DNA of 64,000 nucleotides from Fredericiella sp963839515. Its GTDB lineage: Bacteria; Chloroflexota; Anaerolineae; Caldilineales; Caldilineaceae. Below, piece after piece: positions 1-7,837 of the stretch. The notes below the pieces were generated by a model. It saw only the letters and a list, made by a program, of their open reading frames with translations, did no database searches and was not told the DNA's origin. The position numbers and the translations under genes are program-made. The stretch lies in assembly GCA_963839515.1 (NCBI GenBank), contig CAWIVN010000030.1, positions 186,001 to 250,000 on the forward strand. The letters are read 5' to 3'. How positions within the stretch are numbered: the first letter of the stretch is position 1; each line of letters starts with the position of its first letter.

Positions 1-467
1 ACGTGCAGGACGGAGGTAAAGAACACAATCAGGATGGCGAATGCGAAGGAGAAGTATTCGATGGCGATCAGGAGGGGCATCACGTTGAGAAAGTAAATGT
101 CGGAGTGCGGGTCTTGGGCGAGGTAGTAGGCCCAGCTGTAGACAAGTACGTCGCCGATGACCTGGAGCAACTTCAGCTCCTGGCTAAAGAAGATCCGGTG
201 TTCCCAAAGCAACAACAGCAGCAGGGCCAGGGCGTAGACAAGCGCAAGGGCAATAAACATGTCCTCGCCCGCAGCGAAGAAGGCATTGGGATAGTTGACC
301 GGACGCCCAAGCTCCAAGCGAAAGGCAACGGCGACGATGGCGAGCAAGCGCAGCGGGGCAAAGATCGCCAGCAGGGCGTCGTTGCCGCGGGGGGTCAGCT
401 GAATCGACAGCCAGGCATCACGGCTGCGGCCAAGTATGTCGCGGTAGAGGACGCTGAGCGAATGCAT
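1..467 (-). CDS. Multi-pass membrane protein, N-terminal part (cut by window edge)
   Basis: Reading leftwards from 467 the frame stays open to the window edge. It begins MHSLSVLYRDILGR, followed by about four or five hydrophobic helices (for example LLAIVAVAFRL, LALVYALALLLLLLW, LLIAIEYFSFAFAIL). The ATG is preceded by GGAG with a 6-nt spacer, and a good sigma70 promoter lies at 503-531. The arrangement looks like the membrane sensor half of a signalling protein, but no catalytic domain is inside the window, so no function is assigned. The overlapping 164-codon frame on the other strand is polar, Gln/Asp-rich and has no ribosome binding site; I treat it as a shadow. Confidence 0.7.
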   Translation of the reverse strand, partial: MHSLSVLYRDILGRSRDAWLSIQLTPRGNDALLAIFAPLRLLAIVAVAFRLELGRPVNYPNAFFAAGEDMFIALALVYALALLLLLLWEHRIFFSQELKLLQVIGDVLVYSWAYYLAQDPHSDIYFLNVMPLLIAIEYFSFAFAILIVFFTSVLH

Positions 468-502
468 ACGAGTCTCCACGAATGGGGGTCTTCCTGATCC
501 GC

Positions 503-531
503 ATCATACAGCGTTCCGGCCATTCTGTCAC
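503..531 (-). promoter_or_regulatory. Sigma70-type promoter of the edge membrane gene
   Basis: On the minus strand GTGACA (526-531), a 17-bp spacer and TATGAT (503-508) match the -35/-10 consensus at 5/6 and 5/6. The predicted start near 497 leaves a leader of about 30 nt before the ATG at 467. Confidence 0.6.
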
Positions 532-647
532 TCACCAGTCTGGCGCGCGGAGGATGGCCTGTTTGGGCCATGACCCCTGATGAATCGGGGGAAATCGTTA
601 ACTAGATCACGCGAGAATCGTGCTATAGGCAGCAGCACGATGGGTGA

Positions 648-676
648 TATACATGGCATGCTTAGGTCGCTATGAT
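648..676 (+). promoter_or_regulatory. Possible promoter of small membrane protein gene
   Basis: TATACA (648-653), 17 bp and TATGAT (671-676) give a 4/6 and 5/6 match. Transcription would start near 684, about 46 nt before the ATG at 730. Confidence 0.4.
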
Positions 677-729
677 CTAGATGCAGGCGCAGCTTGATCC
701 AGCTAGTTTGAGAAAGGAGACCCCGCAAC

Positions 730-936
730 ATGACTCTTGAATTAGCAGTCGCCCTCTTCGTATTTTTGCTTGTCATCGTGTTTCTGGCGCCGAGCCCGGC
801 GGAGGAAACGCCGCCGCAGCCGGCGGTCGTGGTAATGCCGACGCTGCCGGCACAGGAGGGAGGGCAGAGCAACGTCTCGCTGCTGCTGGTTGCGCTGCTC
901 ATCCTGGCGGTGCTGGTGCTGCTGATGACCGGCTAG
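730..936 (+). CDS. Small two-helix membrane protein, 68 aa
   Basis: The product has a hydrophobic N-terminal helix (LAVALFVFLLVIVFLA), a short Pro-rich middle and a second helix at the C-terminus (SLLLVALLILAVLVLLM). AAAGGAG lies upstream of the ATG with an 11-nt spacer. The gene stands alone between a likely promoter (648-676) and a strong hairpin terminator (999-1037). I do not recognise a family. The sharp hydrophobic pattern and flanking signals support a real small gene; a transport or regulatory role would be guesswork. Confidence 0.6.
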   Translation: MTLELAVALFVFLLVIVFLAPSPAEETPPQPAVVVMPTLPAQEGGQSNVSLLLVALLILAVLVLLMTG

Positions 937-998
937 CGGCGGCGGTAAAAGAATAGGGGTTTGCCGGAGGTCCGACGGACCCGAACCGGAGTAGGATA

Positions 999-1037
999 GA
1001 GGGTGCAGGCGTGGGCCTGCACCCTCTTCTTTGTTCT
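999..1037 (+). terminator. Rho-independent-type terminator
   Basis: A 12-bp perfect stem (GAGGGTGCAGGC at 999-1010, GCCTGCACCCTC at 1015-1026) with a 4-nt loop is followed by the T-rich run TTCTTTGTTCT. It ends the small membrane gene and sits just before the protease gene, whose Shine-Dalgarno starts at 1045. Confidence 0.75.
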
Positions 1038-1057
1038 ACGTGCCGGAGGCTGCACGT

Positions 1058-2065
1058 ATGGAATGTATGCAAGTGTATGTTCGCAAGCAGTTCTCCCGGT
1101 TGTTACTGTTCCTCGTGCTACTGCTGGCGGCGTTGTGTCCATACGCCGTCCTGGCCCAAGACGAACAAGGCACGCCCATCTTTGCGCTCAACCGTGCGCA
1201 CAAGGCGGTCGTGCAGATCGTGGCGATTGGCGCCGCGCTGCCCTATGGCGAAGCCCAAGCAACGGTCGAAGTCGGCGCCGGTTCCGGCTTTATCGTCGAC
1301 CGCCAAGGGATCGTCGTGACCAATGCCCATGTGGTCAATGGCGGCAACCTGTTTGAGGTGTATCTGGCGGGCGAGAGCGAGCCGCGCAATGCCGTGCTGC
1401 TGGGCGTCTCCGAATGCGACGACCTGGCGGTGCTCGACATCCGCGGCAGCGGCTTTCCCTATCTGCTGTGGCAGGCGACGCCGGTGCTGCGCGGACAGGT
1501 GGTGTATGCAGCAGGCTACGCAGATGGCAAGTACACACAGACAATGGGCCGCATCGAATCTGTTGACATGAGCGCCGATACTGACTGGGCAGCCGTCGAC
1601 CAAGTAGTGCGCCACACAGCCGAACTGCGTCCGGGCAATTCGGGTGGGCCGCTGCTCAACCGGTCGGGGCGTGTCGCAGGAATCAACTATGCCGGCAGCG
1701 AGGCACGGAATGCCTCGGCAGCCATCGCCAAGGACTGCGCCATACCCCTGGTGGAGCAGCTGGCAGCCGGTCAAGATGTGGATTCGATCGGCGTCAACGG
1801 CGTCGCGTTCGAGGAAAGCGACGACTGGTATGGTGTTTGGGTTATGGCAGTCAAATCGGGTTCGCCCGCCGACCAGGCCGGCCTGCAACCCGGAGACGTA
1901 CTCTACCGCATGGAAGGCCTCCCACTGGGCCAGGGCGGCACGATGGGCGACTACTGCGACATCCTGCGCAGCCACCGAGCGGACGACACGATTGCCTTTG
2001 ATGTTGTGCGTGGCGACGAGTACTACAGGGGGCAGTTTAACGGGCGGGCGATGGTCCGACACTGA
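1058..2065 (+). CDS. Exported trypsin-like serine protease with PDZ domain (HtrA/DegP type)
   Basis: This 335-aa protein begins with a positively charged stretch and a signal helix (LLLFLVLLLAALCPYAVLA), so it acts outside the membrane. The chymotrypsin-fold triad is visible: His in TNAHVV, Asp in DDLAVLDI and Ser in RPGNSGGPL. A C-terminal PDZ domain follows (SPADQAGLQPGDVLYRMEG). Family members degrade or refold damaged envelope proteins. I chose the ATG at 1058 because GGAGG lies 8 nt upstream; a TTG at 1031 in the same frame lies in the terminator tail and is unlikely. Only one PDZ is present, as in DegS/HhoA-like forms. The next gene downstream, the P450, appears to have its own promoter. 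Confidence 0.9.
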   Translation: MECMQVYVRKQFSRLLLFLVLLLAALCPYAVLAQDEQGTPIFALNRAHKAVVQIVAIGAALPYGEAQATVEVGAGSGFIVDRQGIVVTNAHVVNGGNLFEVYLAGESEPRNAVLLGVSECDDLAVLDIRGSGFPYLLWQATPVLRGQVVYAAGYADGKYTQTMGRIESVDMSADTDWAAVDQVVRHTAELRPGNSGGPLLNRSGRVAGINYAGSEARNASAAIAKDCAIPLVEQLAAGQDVDSIGVNGVAFEESDDWYGVWVMAVKSGSPADQAGLQPGDVLYRMEGLPLGQGGTMGDYCDILRSHRADDTIAFDVVRGDEYYRGQFNGRAMVRH

Positions 2066-2077
2066 CCAGCCATGGAT

Positions 2078-2105
2078 TTGGCGCGCATGCGGATAGGTGT
2101 ACAAT
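2078..2105 (+). promoter_or_regulatory. Promoter in front of the P450 gene
   Basis: TTGGCG (2078-2083), 16 bp and TACAAT (2100-2105). The predicted start falls at or next to an in-frame ATG at 2114, 33 nt upstream of the Shine-Dalgarno-supported ATG at 2147. Confidence 0.55.
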
Positions 2106-2146
2106 CGGCCTCTATGCGCGACAATTCTGCTGCCAAGGAGGCGCCG

Positions 2147-3340
2147 ATGCAGTTTGACCCACGTATGCCGGAGTTCCGGGCAAACCCCTATCCGTTCTAT
2201 GCCCAGCTGCAGACACATGCCCCGCTGTTCGAGTGGGACGCCTGGGGCATGCTGTTTCTCAGCCGTTATGAGGACTGCGCCGGCCTGCTGCGCGACGAGC
2301 GCCTGATGCGCCAGGGCATCGGCGAGCCGATTCTGCCGCCGGCCCAGCAGAAGCCGCTCTTTGACATGATGGGCAATTGGATGCTGCTGCTCGATCCGCC
2401 GGACCACACCCGGCTGCGCTCGCTCGTGCACAAGGCCTTTACCCCGCGCATGGTGGCGCAACTGCGCGCGTCGGTGCAACAGCTGACGGACGACTTGCTT
2501 AGCCAGGCCGAACAAAAGGCGCGCGCCGAAGGTTCGGTGGACCTGATGGCGGCCTTCGCCTACCCGCTGCCAGTCGCCGTCATCTGCGCGCTGCTGGGTG
2601 TGCCGCAAGAGGATTATGTCCAGTTCCACGACTGGTCGGATGCCATTGCCCGCTCGCTTGACCTCACGGACGAAGCGGCGGTGTACGACCGTGCCGCCGT
2701 GGCTGCCACGGCGTTGACAGACTATCTCGAGGGGCTGTTGGCCAAGCGGCGGGCCGAGCCGCAGAACGACCTGATCTCGGCCCTCGTCGGCCTCGAATTG
2801 GAGGGCGACAAACTGACAAAGGCCGAACTCTTTGCCACCTGCGCCTTATTGCTGATCGCAGGGCACGAAACCACGGTCAACCTGATCGGCAACGGCACCC
2901 TGGCCCTGCTGCGCCACCCGGACCAGTGGCGGGCACTGCAGGAAAAACCGGAACTTGCGGGGGTTGCAGTCGAAGAGCTGCTGCGCTATGACAGCCCGGT
3001 GCAGATGACGGCGCGCGTGGCGCACGCGACATTTGAGTACCACGGCCATACGATCCGGCGCGGCCAGGAAGTGGCTTTCCTGCTCGGCGCGGCCAATCGC
3101 GACCCCTCCCGCTTCCCGAACCCGGACCGGCTGGATCTCAGCCGCGGCGACAGCCGCCACCTGTCCTTTGGCGGCGGCATCCACTACTGCCTTGGCGCGC
3201 CATTGGCCCGCATGGAAGGCGAGATCGCCTTTGGCACCCTGGCCCGGCGTTTGCCGACACTGCAGCTGGCGGCTGACGAAGTCACGTATCGGGATAACTT
3301 CCTGCTGCGCGGGCTGAGTGCGCTGCCGGTGAGTGTGTGA
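2147..3340 (+). CDS. Cytochrome P450 (bacterial soluble class)
   Basis: The 397-aa protein is a haem-thiolate monooxygenase. Visible hallmarks are the I-helix oxygen-binding motif AGHETT (about residues 238-243), the K-helix ExxR (E277-R280) and the haem loop FGGGIHYCLG (341-350) with ligand Cys348. It lacks a membrane anchor, as usual for bacterial CYPs that take electrons from a ferredoxin, and length matches the family. The ATG at 2147 is preceded by AAGGAGG with a 5-nt spacer. An in-frame ATG at 2114 lies 8 nt after a -10 box and could give a leaderless form 11 residues longer. No ferredoxin or reductase gene is adjacent, so substrate and redox partner are unknown. Confidence 0.93.
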   Translation: MQFDPRMPEFRANPYPFYAQLQTHAPLFEWDAWGMLFLSRYEDCAGLLRDERLMRQGIGEPILPPAQQKPLFDMMGNWMLLLDPPDHTRLRSLVHKAFTPRMVAQLRASVQQLTDDLLSQAEQKARAEGSVDLMAAFAYPLPVAVICALLGVPQEDYVQFHDWSDAIARSLDLTDEAAVYDRAAVAATALTDYLEGLLAKRRAEPQNDLISALVGLELEGDKLTKAELFATCALLLIAGHETTVNLIGNGTLALLRHPDQWRALQEKPELAGVAVEELLRYDSPVQMTARVAHATFEYHGHTIRRGQEVAFLLGAANRDPSRFPNPDRLDLSRGDSRHLSFGGGIHYCLGAPLARMEGEIAFGTLARRLPTLQLAADEVTYRDNFLLRGLSALPVSV

Positions 3341-3351
3341 CGGGGTAGATC

Positions 3352-3414
3352 CGTGCCAGGCGCTGCCCACAGGGTTAGGGGTGCAGCGGATTGAAGGGGG
3401 CAGCGCCAGGCACG
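3352..3414. terminator. Hairpin between convergent genes
   Basis: A 17-bp stem with one mismatch (CGTGCCAGGCGCTGCCC at 3352-3368 and its complement at 3398-3414) encloses a 29-nt loop between the P450 stop and the stop of the leftward lactonase gene. It can serve both strands, although neither side has a strong U-tract. Confidence 0.5.
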
Positions 3415-3423
3415 ACGGCGGAT

Positions 3424-4350
3424 TTACACGCCGCGGGTGTTCAGATAGACGGCGTAGAGCGACGTGCCGCCGGTGACAAACAACCTGTTCTTGTGCAGGC
3501 CGCCAAAGCACAGGTTGGAGCACATCTCCGGCAGGTGGATGCGGCCGATGTGGGTGCCGTCGGGGGCGAAGCAGTGCGCCCCCAGGTCTTCGTCGACGGC
3601 CCAGGCCAGCGCGGCCCAGACGTTGCCGTCCTCGTCGCAGCGAATGCCGTCGGCCGTGCCGGAAGGCATCTTGGCAAAGACGCGGCCGTTGGCCAGGCTC
3701 CTAGCGCCGGCGACGTCGAAGACGCGGATATGCTGCGGGCCACCGGAATCCACCACGTACAGGCGCGTTTCGTCGGGGGAGAAGCAGAGGCCGTTGGGCC
3801 GTTCAAAGTCGTCGACGACCACGCTCAGCTTGCCGCTTTGCGGGTCGATGCGATAGACATTGGTCGGCAGCTCGAACTCGGCCTTGCCGCCTTCGTAGTC
3901 GAAGAGGATGCCGTAGCCAGGGTCGGTAAACCAGACGGCGCCATCCTGGGTCACCACCACGTCGTTGGGGGCGTTGAGGCGCTTGCCGTCGAAGCTGTCG
4001 GCAAGAACGATGATGCGGCCGTCGTGCTCGGTGCGCGTCACGCGGCGCGCCTGGTGTTCGCAAGAGACGAGCCGCCCCTGCCCATCGCGCGTGTTGCCGT
4101 TGCTGTAGCGCGAGGGGCTGCGGAAGACGGTGACGGCGCCGGTTGCCTCGTCCCAGCGCAGCATGCGGTCGTTGGGGATGTCGCTAAACAGCAGGCAGCG
4201 CAGGTCGCCAAACCAGACGGGGCCTTCCGCCCAACGGGCGCCTGTCCACAGCCGCTCGACGGCAGCATTGCCCAACTTGTAGCCATCAAAGCGGCTGTCG
4301 AGGCTCTCGATGGCCGGGTCCGGATACTTGGAGATGTTGGTGTTGTCCAT
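3424..4350 (-). CDS. SMP-30/gluconolactonase-family protein
   Basis: A 308-aa six-bladed beta-propeller of the SMP-30/LRE family, which hydrolyses sugar lactones using a divalent metal. Family metal ligands are seen as Glu in WAEGPVW, Asn in NAPNDVV and Asp in GTADGIRCD. A typical PGYG motif follows the Asn site. No signal peptide is visible. The ATG lies one base from the stop of the binding-protein gene immediately upstream, so the two are co-transcribed leftwards. The neighbour suggests the substrate is derived from an imported compound. The exact lactone cannot be read from sequence. Confidence 0.88.
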   Translation of the reverse strand: MDNTNISKYPDPAIESLDSRFDGYKLGNAAVERLWTGARWAEGPVWFGDLRCLLFSDIPNDRMLRWDEATGAVTVFRSPSRYSNGNTRDGQGRLVSCEHQARRVTRTEHDGRIIVLADSFDGKRLNAPNDVVVTQDGAVWFTDPGYGILFDYEGGKAEFELPTNVYRIDPQSGKLSVVVDDFERPNGLCFSPDETRLYVVDSGGPQHIRVFDVAGARSLANGRVFAKMPSGTADGIRCDEDGNVWAALAWAVDEDLGAHCFAPDGTHIGRIHLPEMCSNLCFGGLHKNRLFVTGGTSLYAVYLNTRGV

Positions 4351-4351
4351 C

Positions 4352-6076
4352 TTACTGCACCGGCTCGATGGCGACGAGGGACGTCAGGTCCGACAGCTCC
4401 AGCTTGCCGGCATCGGTGATCCAGCCTTTGAAGCGGTCGGTGCGATAGGCCTGCACGTTGAGTCCATAGTAGGGAATGATGTAAACCACGTCGTCGAACA
4501 CGATCTTTTGCAGCTCCCACACCATTTCCTTGCGCTTCTCTTTGTCCAGTTCCTTGGCCTGCTGCTCATACAACTCATCAAAGGCAGGGTTGGAATAGCC
4601 GGTCTCGTTGTTGCCGCTGGCGATCCCCGCCGTGGTCATCACGCTGAGGAGCGCGTTCGGATCCGGATCCGAGCCCCAGCCCCACAGGATGATGTCAAAA
4701 TCAAAGGCGGGGCAGCAGACCGAGGTCAGCGCGTCGGGGTCAAGGGCCTGAATCTCCGTGCCGATGCCCACCTGCTTCCACTGCTCGTTGAGGAACTCGG
4801 CCATGCGCGGCGCCGGGGCACTGTCGCTGGGATAGTAGACGCGGAAGGTCAGCGGCTGCGAACCGTCAGGCATCTCGCGGATGCCATCGCCATCGCCGTC
4901 TTTGTAGCCGGCGTCATCCAAGATCTGATTGGCCTGGGCGACATCATAGGCATAGTCCTGCAGCGAGTTGTTGTACCATATGCCCAGGCTGTCGGGGATC
5001 AGTGTCAACCCGGGTGTGCCCAGGCCGAGCAGCAACAACTCGATGATCTTCTGTTTGTCCGTCGCATGCGCCAGGGCCAGGCGCACGTTGCGGTCGCGCA
5101 GGGCCGGATGGCCTTTGCAGACACCGTCGCCCGGCGGGCAGTTCTCCGGCGCAATCTGGTTGATGATAATGTCGGTGACCGCCGGTGTGGCGGGTGGGCC
5201 GGTCGCCAGCGCAATGTTGTCGGCGTTGCGCAACCCCGGCACAGCCGGCGAGGGCATCTCGGTGATCATGTCCACCTGCCCGGTGCGCAGCGCCTGGACA
5301 AGACTGTCTTGATTGTCAAACGTCTGAATGACGGCGCCGTCGATCTTCGGAGGATACAGATAGTGATCCTTTACGGCCTCCAGGCGGGCAAACTGGTTGG
5401 GCTGGTACTCGACCAGCTTGAACGGGCCGCTGCCCACCATCTCCAGGTTCTCAAACTCGGCTACAGCGTCGCCTTCATACTGCTCCCAGATGTGCTTTGG
5501 CAGCACATACAGGAAGATCAGCTGGCTTTCCATATTGGGGATCGCTTCGGTCAGGTTGATCACCACGGTGTTGGCGTCGGGCGCCTCGATAGAGTCAAAG
5601 AACGCCGTGTAGGTATTGAGAAACGGGAAATCTACACGCGACTTATACAGGTTATAACTGTAGGCAATGTCGGCCGCCGTCAGCGGTTGGCCGTCGTGGA
5701 ATTTGACGCCATCCCGAATCTTGAACGTCCACACCTTGCCGTCGTCGGACACCGTGTAGCTCTCGGCCAGCTCGGGCGTATAAGAACCATCCAGCTGCAG
5801 CTGGAACATCGAATCATAGACCAGCTCAAACAGCGTATACGCCTCGGCCAGCACGGCCACGCCGGGGTTGAGCGAGTCGGGGCTGCCGCCTTGGCCAATT
5901 CGCACGACGGCCGTCCCCCCAGCGGGCGCAGCCGCATCACCCGCGGCTCCGCCTTGGGTCCCGGCTGCGGCGCCGCTGGGAGCGGCAGGCGCGCTGCAGC
6001 CAGCCTGCACGAAGAGCAACAGGGCCGCCAACAGCCACACCAGGTGGCGAGCTTGGGTGCGTAGAATTCCGTTCAT
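4352..6076 (-). CDS. ABC transporter substrate-binding lipoprotein, family 5 (oligopeptide/nickel type)
   Basis: A 574-aa extracellular receptor of the SBP_bac_5 family, which delivers oligopeptides or other bulky solutes to an ABC permease. The N-terminus has a signal helix ending in a lipobox (LLLFVQAGC) and an Ala/Gly-rich tether, so it is membrane-anchored. The body carries family features: a PDSLNPG-like start, YTVSDDGKVWTFKIRDGVKFHDGQPLTAADIAYS (positions 100-140 region), and PYYGLNVQAYR near the end. AAGGAAAGG precedes the ATG. No permease or ATPase gene is next to it; the only operon partner is the SMP-30 gene downstream. Confidence 0.92.
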   Translation of the reverse strand: MNGILRTQARHLVWLLAALLLFVQAGCSAPAAPSGAAAGTQGGAAGDAAAPAGGTAVVRIGQGGSPDSLNPGVAVLAEAYTLFELVYDSMFQLQLDGSYTPELAESYTVSDDGKVWTFKIRDGVKFHDGQPLTAADIAYSYNLYKSRVDFPFLNTYTAFFDSIEAPDANTVVINLTEAIPNMESQLIFLYVLPKHIWEQYEGDAVAEFENLEMVGSGPFKLVEYQPNQFARLEAVKDHYLYPPKIDGAVIQTFDNQDSLVQALRTGQVDMITEMPSPAVPGLRNADNIALATGPPATPAVTDIIINQIAPENCPPGDGVCKGHPALRDRNVRLALAHATDKQKIIELLLLGLGTPGLTLIPDSLGIWYNNSLQDYAYDVAQANQILDDAGYKDGDGDGIREMPDGSQPLTFRVYYPSDSAPAPRMAEFLNEQWKQVGIGTEIQALDPDALTSVCCPAFDFDIILWGWGSDPDPNALLSVMTTAGIASGNNETGYSNPAFDELYEQQAKELDKEKRKEMVWELQKIVFDDVVYIIPYYGLNVQAYRTDRFKGWITDAGKLELSDLTSLVAIEPVQ

Positions 6077-6103
6077 ACGTTCATCCTTTCCTTCACTCTG
6101 GGT

Positions 6104-6184
6104 TCATATCAGAAACGAGCGCACCGGATTCTGCTCCAGCAAAATCGCCTGGTCGGGCTCATAGGGCGGCTGCGGGTTGCGCAT
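6104..6184 (-). CDS. Possible 26-aa leader ORF upstream of the binding-protein gene
   Basis: On the minus strand GAAAGG lies 5 nt before an ATG that opens a 26-codon frame (MRNPQPPYEPDQAILLEQNP, then VRSFLI and stop). It ends 27 nt before the binding-protein ATG and lies between that gene and its likely promoter (6217-6225). It may be a translated leader or chance. No family is recognised. Confidence 0.3.
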   Translation of the reverse strand: MRNPQPPYEPDQAILLEQNPVRSFLI

Positions 6185-6215
6185 GTATACCTTTCAATGC
6201 AGTGAGCGCTGCGGC

Positions 6216-6225
6216 TATAATAGCA
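6216..6225. promoter_or_regulatory. Overlapping divergent -10 elements
   Basis: Minus strand: extended -10 TGCTATTAT (6217-6225) about 35 nt before the leader ORF. Plus strand: a perfect TATAAT at 6216-6221, about 100 nt upstream of the gene at 6320, but without a good -35. The two elements overlap almost completely. Confidence 0.4.
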
Positions 6226-6319
6226 CCGCCGCGCAGGGGGCGAAAATGGACTTTTTCCGCAATCTGGCGGATAACAAAGGCAAGCTTTCTCGATTGATTC
6301 GCTACGAGATCAAATAGAT

Positions 6320-7012
6320 ATGAATCGTTCGCGTCGCTCTGTACGGCTGCAGGAAACACTTGGCAAGATGGCAACCTACCTGGCGCGCCACCGCCGGGCA
6401 ACTGGCGTCCTCGTGTGTATGTTTGCTGCCCTCGTTCTGGCGCTTGACTTTACCTCGCCATCTTATATTGAATATTCGGTCGTCTATGCCATCTTAATTG
6501 CCTTTGCCACCCAGTTTGCGGCCTGGCAGCTGGGCCTCGTGCTCGCCGTGCTGGTGCCGATCGGCCATCTGGCTGCCTACTTTGCCGCCTGGCCACGGCC
6601 CTATCCACTGTCGGCCGAAACCATCAACCTGGCCTTGCTGTTCTTTGTCGGCATCGGCACGGTGTACTTGCTGCGTACGCTCAAGCACATGGAGGAGCTG
6701 CGCCAGGAGAACATCCGCCTGGAAACGCTGCACCAGACGATGATCACGGTTAACGACATCGTATTGAATCGTTTGCAGGTCATGCAATATATGATGTATC
6801 TGGCCGAGCAGGGGAAACCACTCACCGCCGACCAGGTTCGCCTGGGAAAAACAGCGTTGGACGACATCGCCGTCAAGCTGCGCGAGCTGAGCCATCTCAG
6901 CAGCTACGAGACAACCGAGGTAACGGCCGGGGTGCATGCGGTGCAACTGCCCAGACAGCCGGGCGCCGCGCAGCCCGGTTCCAGCCCGTCCAACCAGACT
7001 GGCTCGGCGTGA
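6320..7012 (+). CDS. Membrane protein with degenerate histidine-kinase-like dimerisation region
   Basis: The 230-aa protein has a basic N-terminus, about four membrane helices (residues 25-125), then a helical linker (HMEELRQENIRLETLHQ) and a segment VNDIVLNRLQVMQY that resembles the phosphoacceptor helix of histidine kinases. The usual His-Asp/Glu pair is absent and no ATPase domain follows; the C-terminus is a low-complexity Gly/Ser/Pro tail. It may be a signalling adaptor or a kinase relic. The start is the first ATG of the frame and has no clear Shine-Dalgarno. Its stop codon lies inside a hairpin shared with the convergent gene. Confidence 0.7.
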   Translation: MNRSRRSVRLQETLGKMATYLARHRRATGVLVCMFAALVLALDFTSPSYIEYSVVYAILIAFATQFAAWQLGLVLAVLVPIGHLAAYFAAWPRPYPLSAETINLALLFFVGIGTVYLLRTLKHMEELRQENIRLETLHQTMITVNDIVLNRLQVMQYMMYLAEQGKPLTADQVRLGKTALDDIAVKLRELSHLSSYETTEVTAGVHAVQLPRQPGAAQPGSSPSNQTGSA

Positions 7013-7030
7013 CCGGCATTAACCGGTCAC
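7009..7030. terminator. Compact hairpin spanning two convergent stop codons
   Basis: GTGACCGG (7009-7016), a 6-nt loop CATTAA and CCGGTCAC (7023-7030). The plus-strand TGA (7010-7012) and the minus-strand TAA (7019-7021) both lie inside this structure. Confidence 0.5.
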
Positions 7031-7822
7031 TTCCTGCCAGCAGGAACCTTCCAGTGGGACCTCAACCAGGTCGAGCGCCGTCACCCCGGTAGGCTCCAGA
7101 TCGACCCGGTAGCGCCGCCAAGGCACATAGAAATACGTGTACCCGCGCAGGCAGACCTGGCTGCGCACGCCTCCCAGGTTCGGATCGCTCTCGGAAAGCG
7201 GGTTGGGGCTCAGCAGGCGTACATCTTCGAGTGCCAAACGCTGCACCCACAACCCAGTGATGCCATAGGTTGCTTCGGCGGCGCGGCGCGCATTGTTGAC
7301 GAGCCGCTGTTCTTCGCCTTCGGTAACAGGCTGTGGTGGATCCAAGAAGCGCGGCAGATACGCCCAAGGTGCGACAAATAACAGTGCCATGATCAGTGTC
7401 CGGCTGCGCCGGCTGCGCTCCTCCCATCCTACCGCCGTCGTCACCACCCGGCCCAACAACGCGCCCAGCAGCACGAGCGTCCACAAGAGCAGCAGGTTCA
7501 GGGCAAAGTCCGCCAGGCCAATCTGTGTCTGCCCTGCCTGCGTGATACGCGCTACGGGCAGCGGATAGCCGCGCCAGCCGTTGCAGCCTTCTGGGCAACC
7601 GGCGACATAGGGCGGCACTTCAAACAGGTAAATGCTGGCAAAACAGAGTGCGAAGGCAACCAAAAAGGTCGCAAGCACGACGCGGTGCCACTGGCGCGTC
7701 TGCTGCCGCCACCAAATGATCAGGAAGGTGATGGCAAGCAAACCGCCGAGCGCCAAGGCCACGTCGCGCCAGCTGGCAAAATAACTAAGCCCTCCTGGCA
7801 GGCCAGGTGCAATTGGTGGCAT
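7019..7822 (-). CDS. Conserved-type membrane protein, unknown function
   Basis: A 267-aa protein with four predicted membrane helices in its first 160 residues (ALGGLLAITFLIIWW, VLATFLVAFALCFASIYLF, LLLLWTLVLLGALLGRVV, LIMALLFVAPWAYLPRFL), followed by a soluble C-terminal half rich in Tyr and Arg. A CPEGC motif sits in the first loop. GAGG lies 4 nt before the ATG. The gene starts 15 nt after the stop of the 1222-aa surface protein, so it is the last gene of a three-gene leftward operon. No family is recognised. Confidence 0.75.
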   Translation of the reverse strand: MPPIAPGLPGGLSYFASWRDVALALGGLLAITFLIIWWRQQTRQWHRVVLATFLVAFALCFASIYLFEVPPYVAGCPEGCNGWRGYPLPVARITQAGQTQIGLADFALNLLLLWTLVLLGALLGRVVTTAVGWEERSRRSRTLIMALLFVAPWAYLPRFLDPPQPVTEGEEQRLVNNARRAAEATYGITGLWVQRLALEDVRLLSPNPLSESDPNLGGVRSQVCLRGYTYFYVPWRRYRVDLEPTGVTALDLVEVPLEGSCWQEVTG

Positions 7823-7837
7823 AGCGCCTCTTCTTGC

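Noticed and set aside
1118..2629. 503-codon minus-strand frame opposite the protease and P450
   Set aside because: It spans two well-defined plus-strand genes, has no ribosome site and an His/Arg/Gln-rich composition typical of antisense frames in GC-rich DNA.
4310..6064. 584-codon plus-strand frame
   Set aside because: Antisense to the family-5 binding protein; composition is that of a shadow frame.
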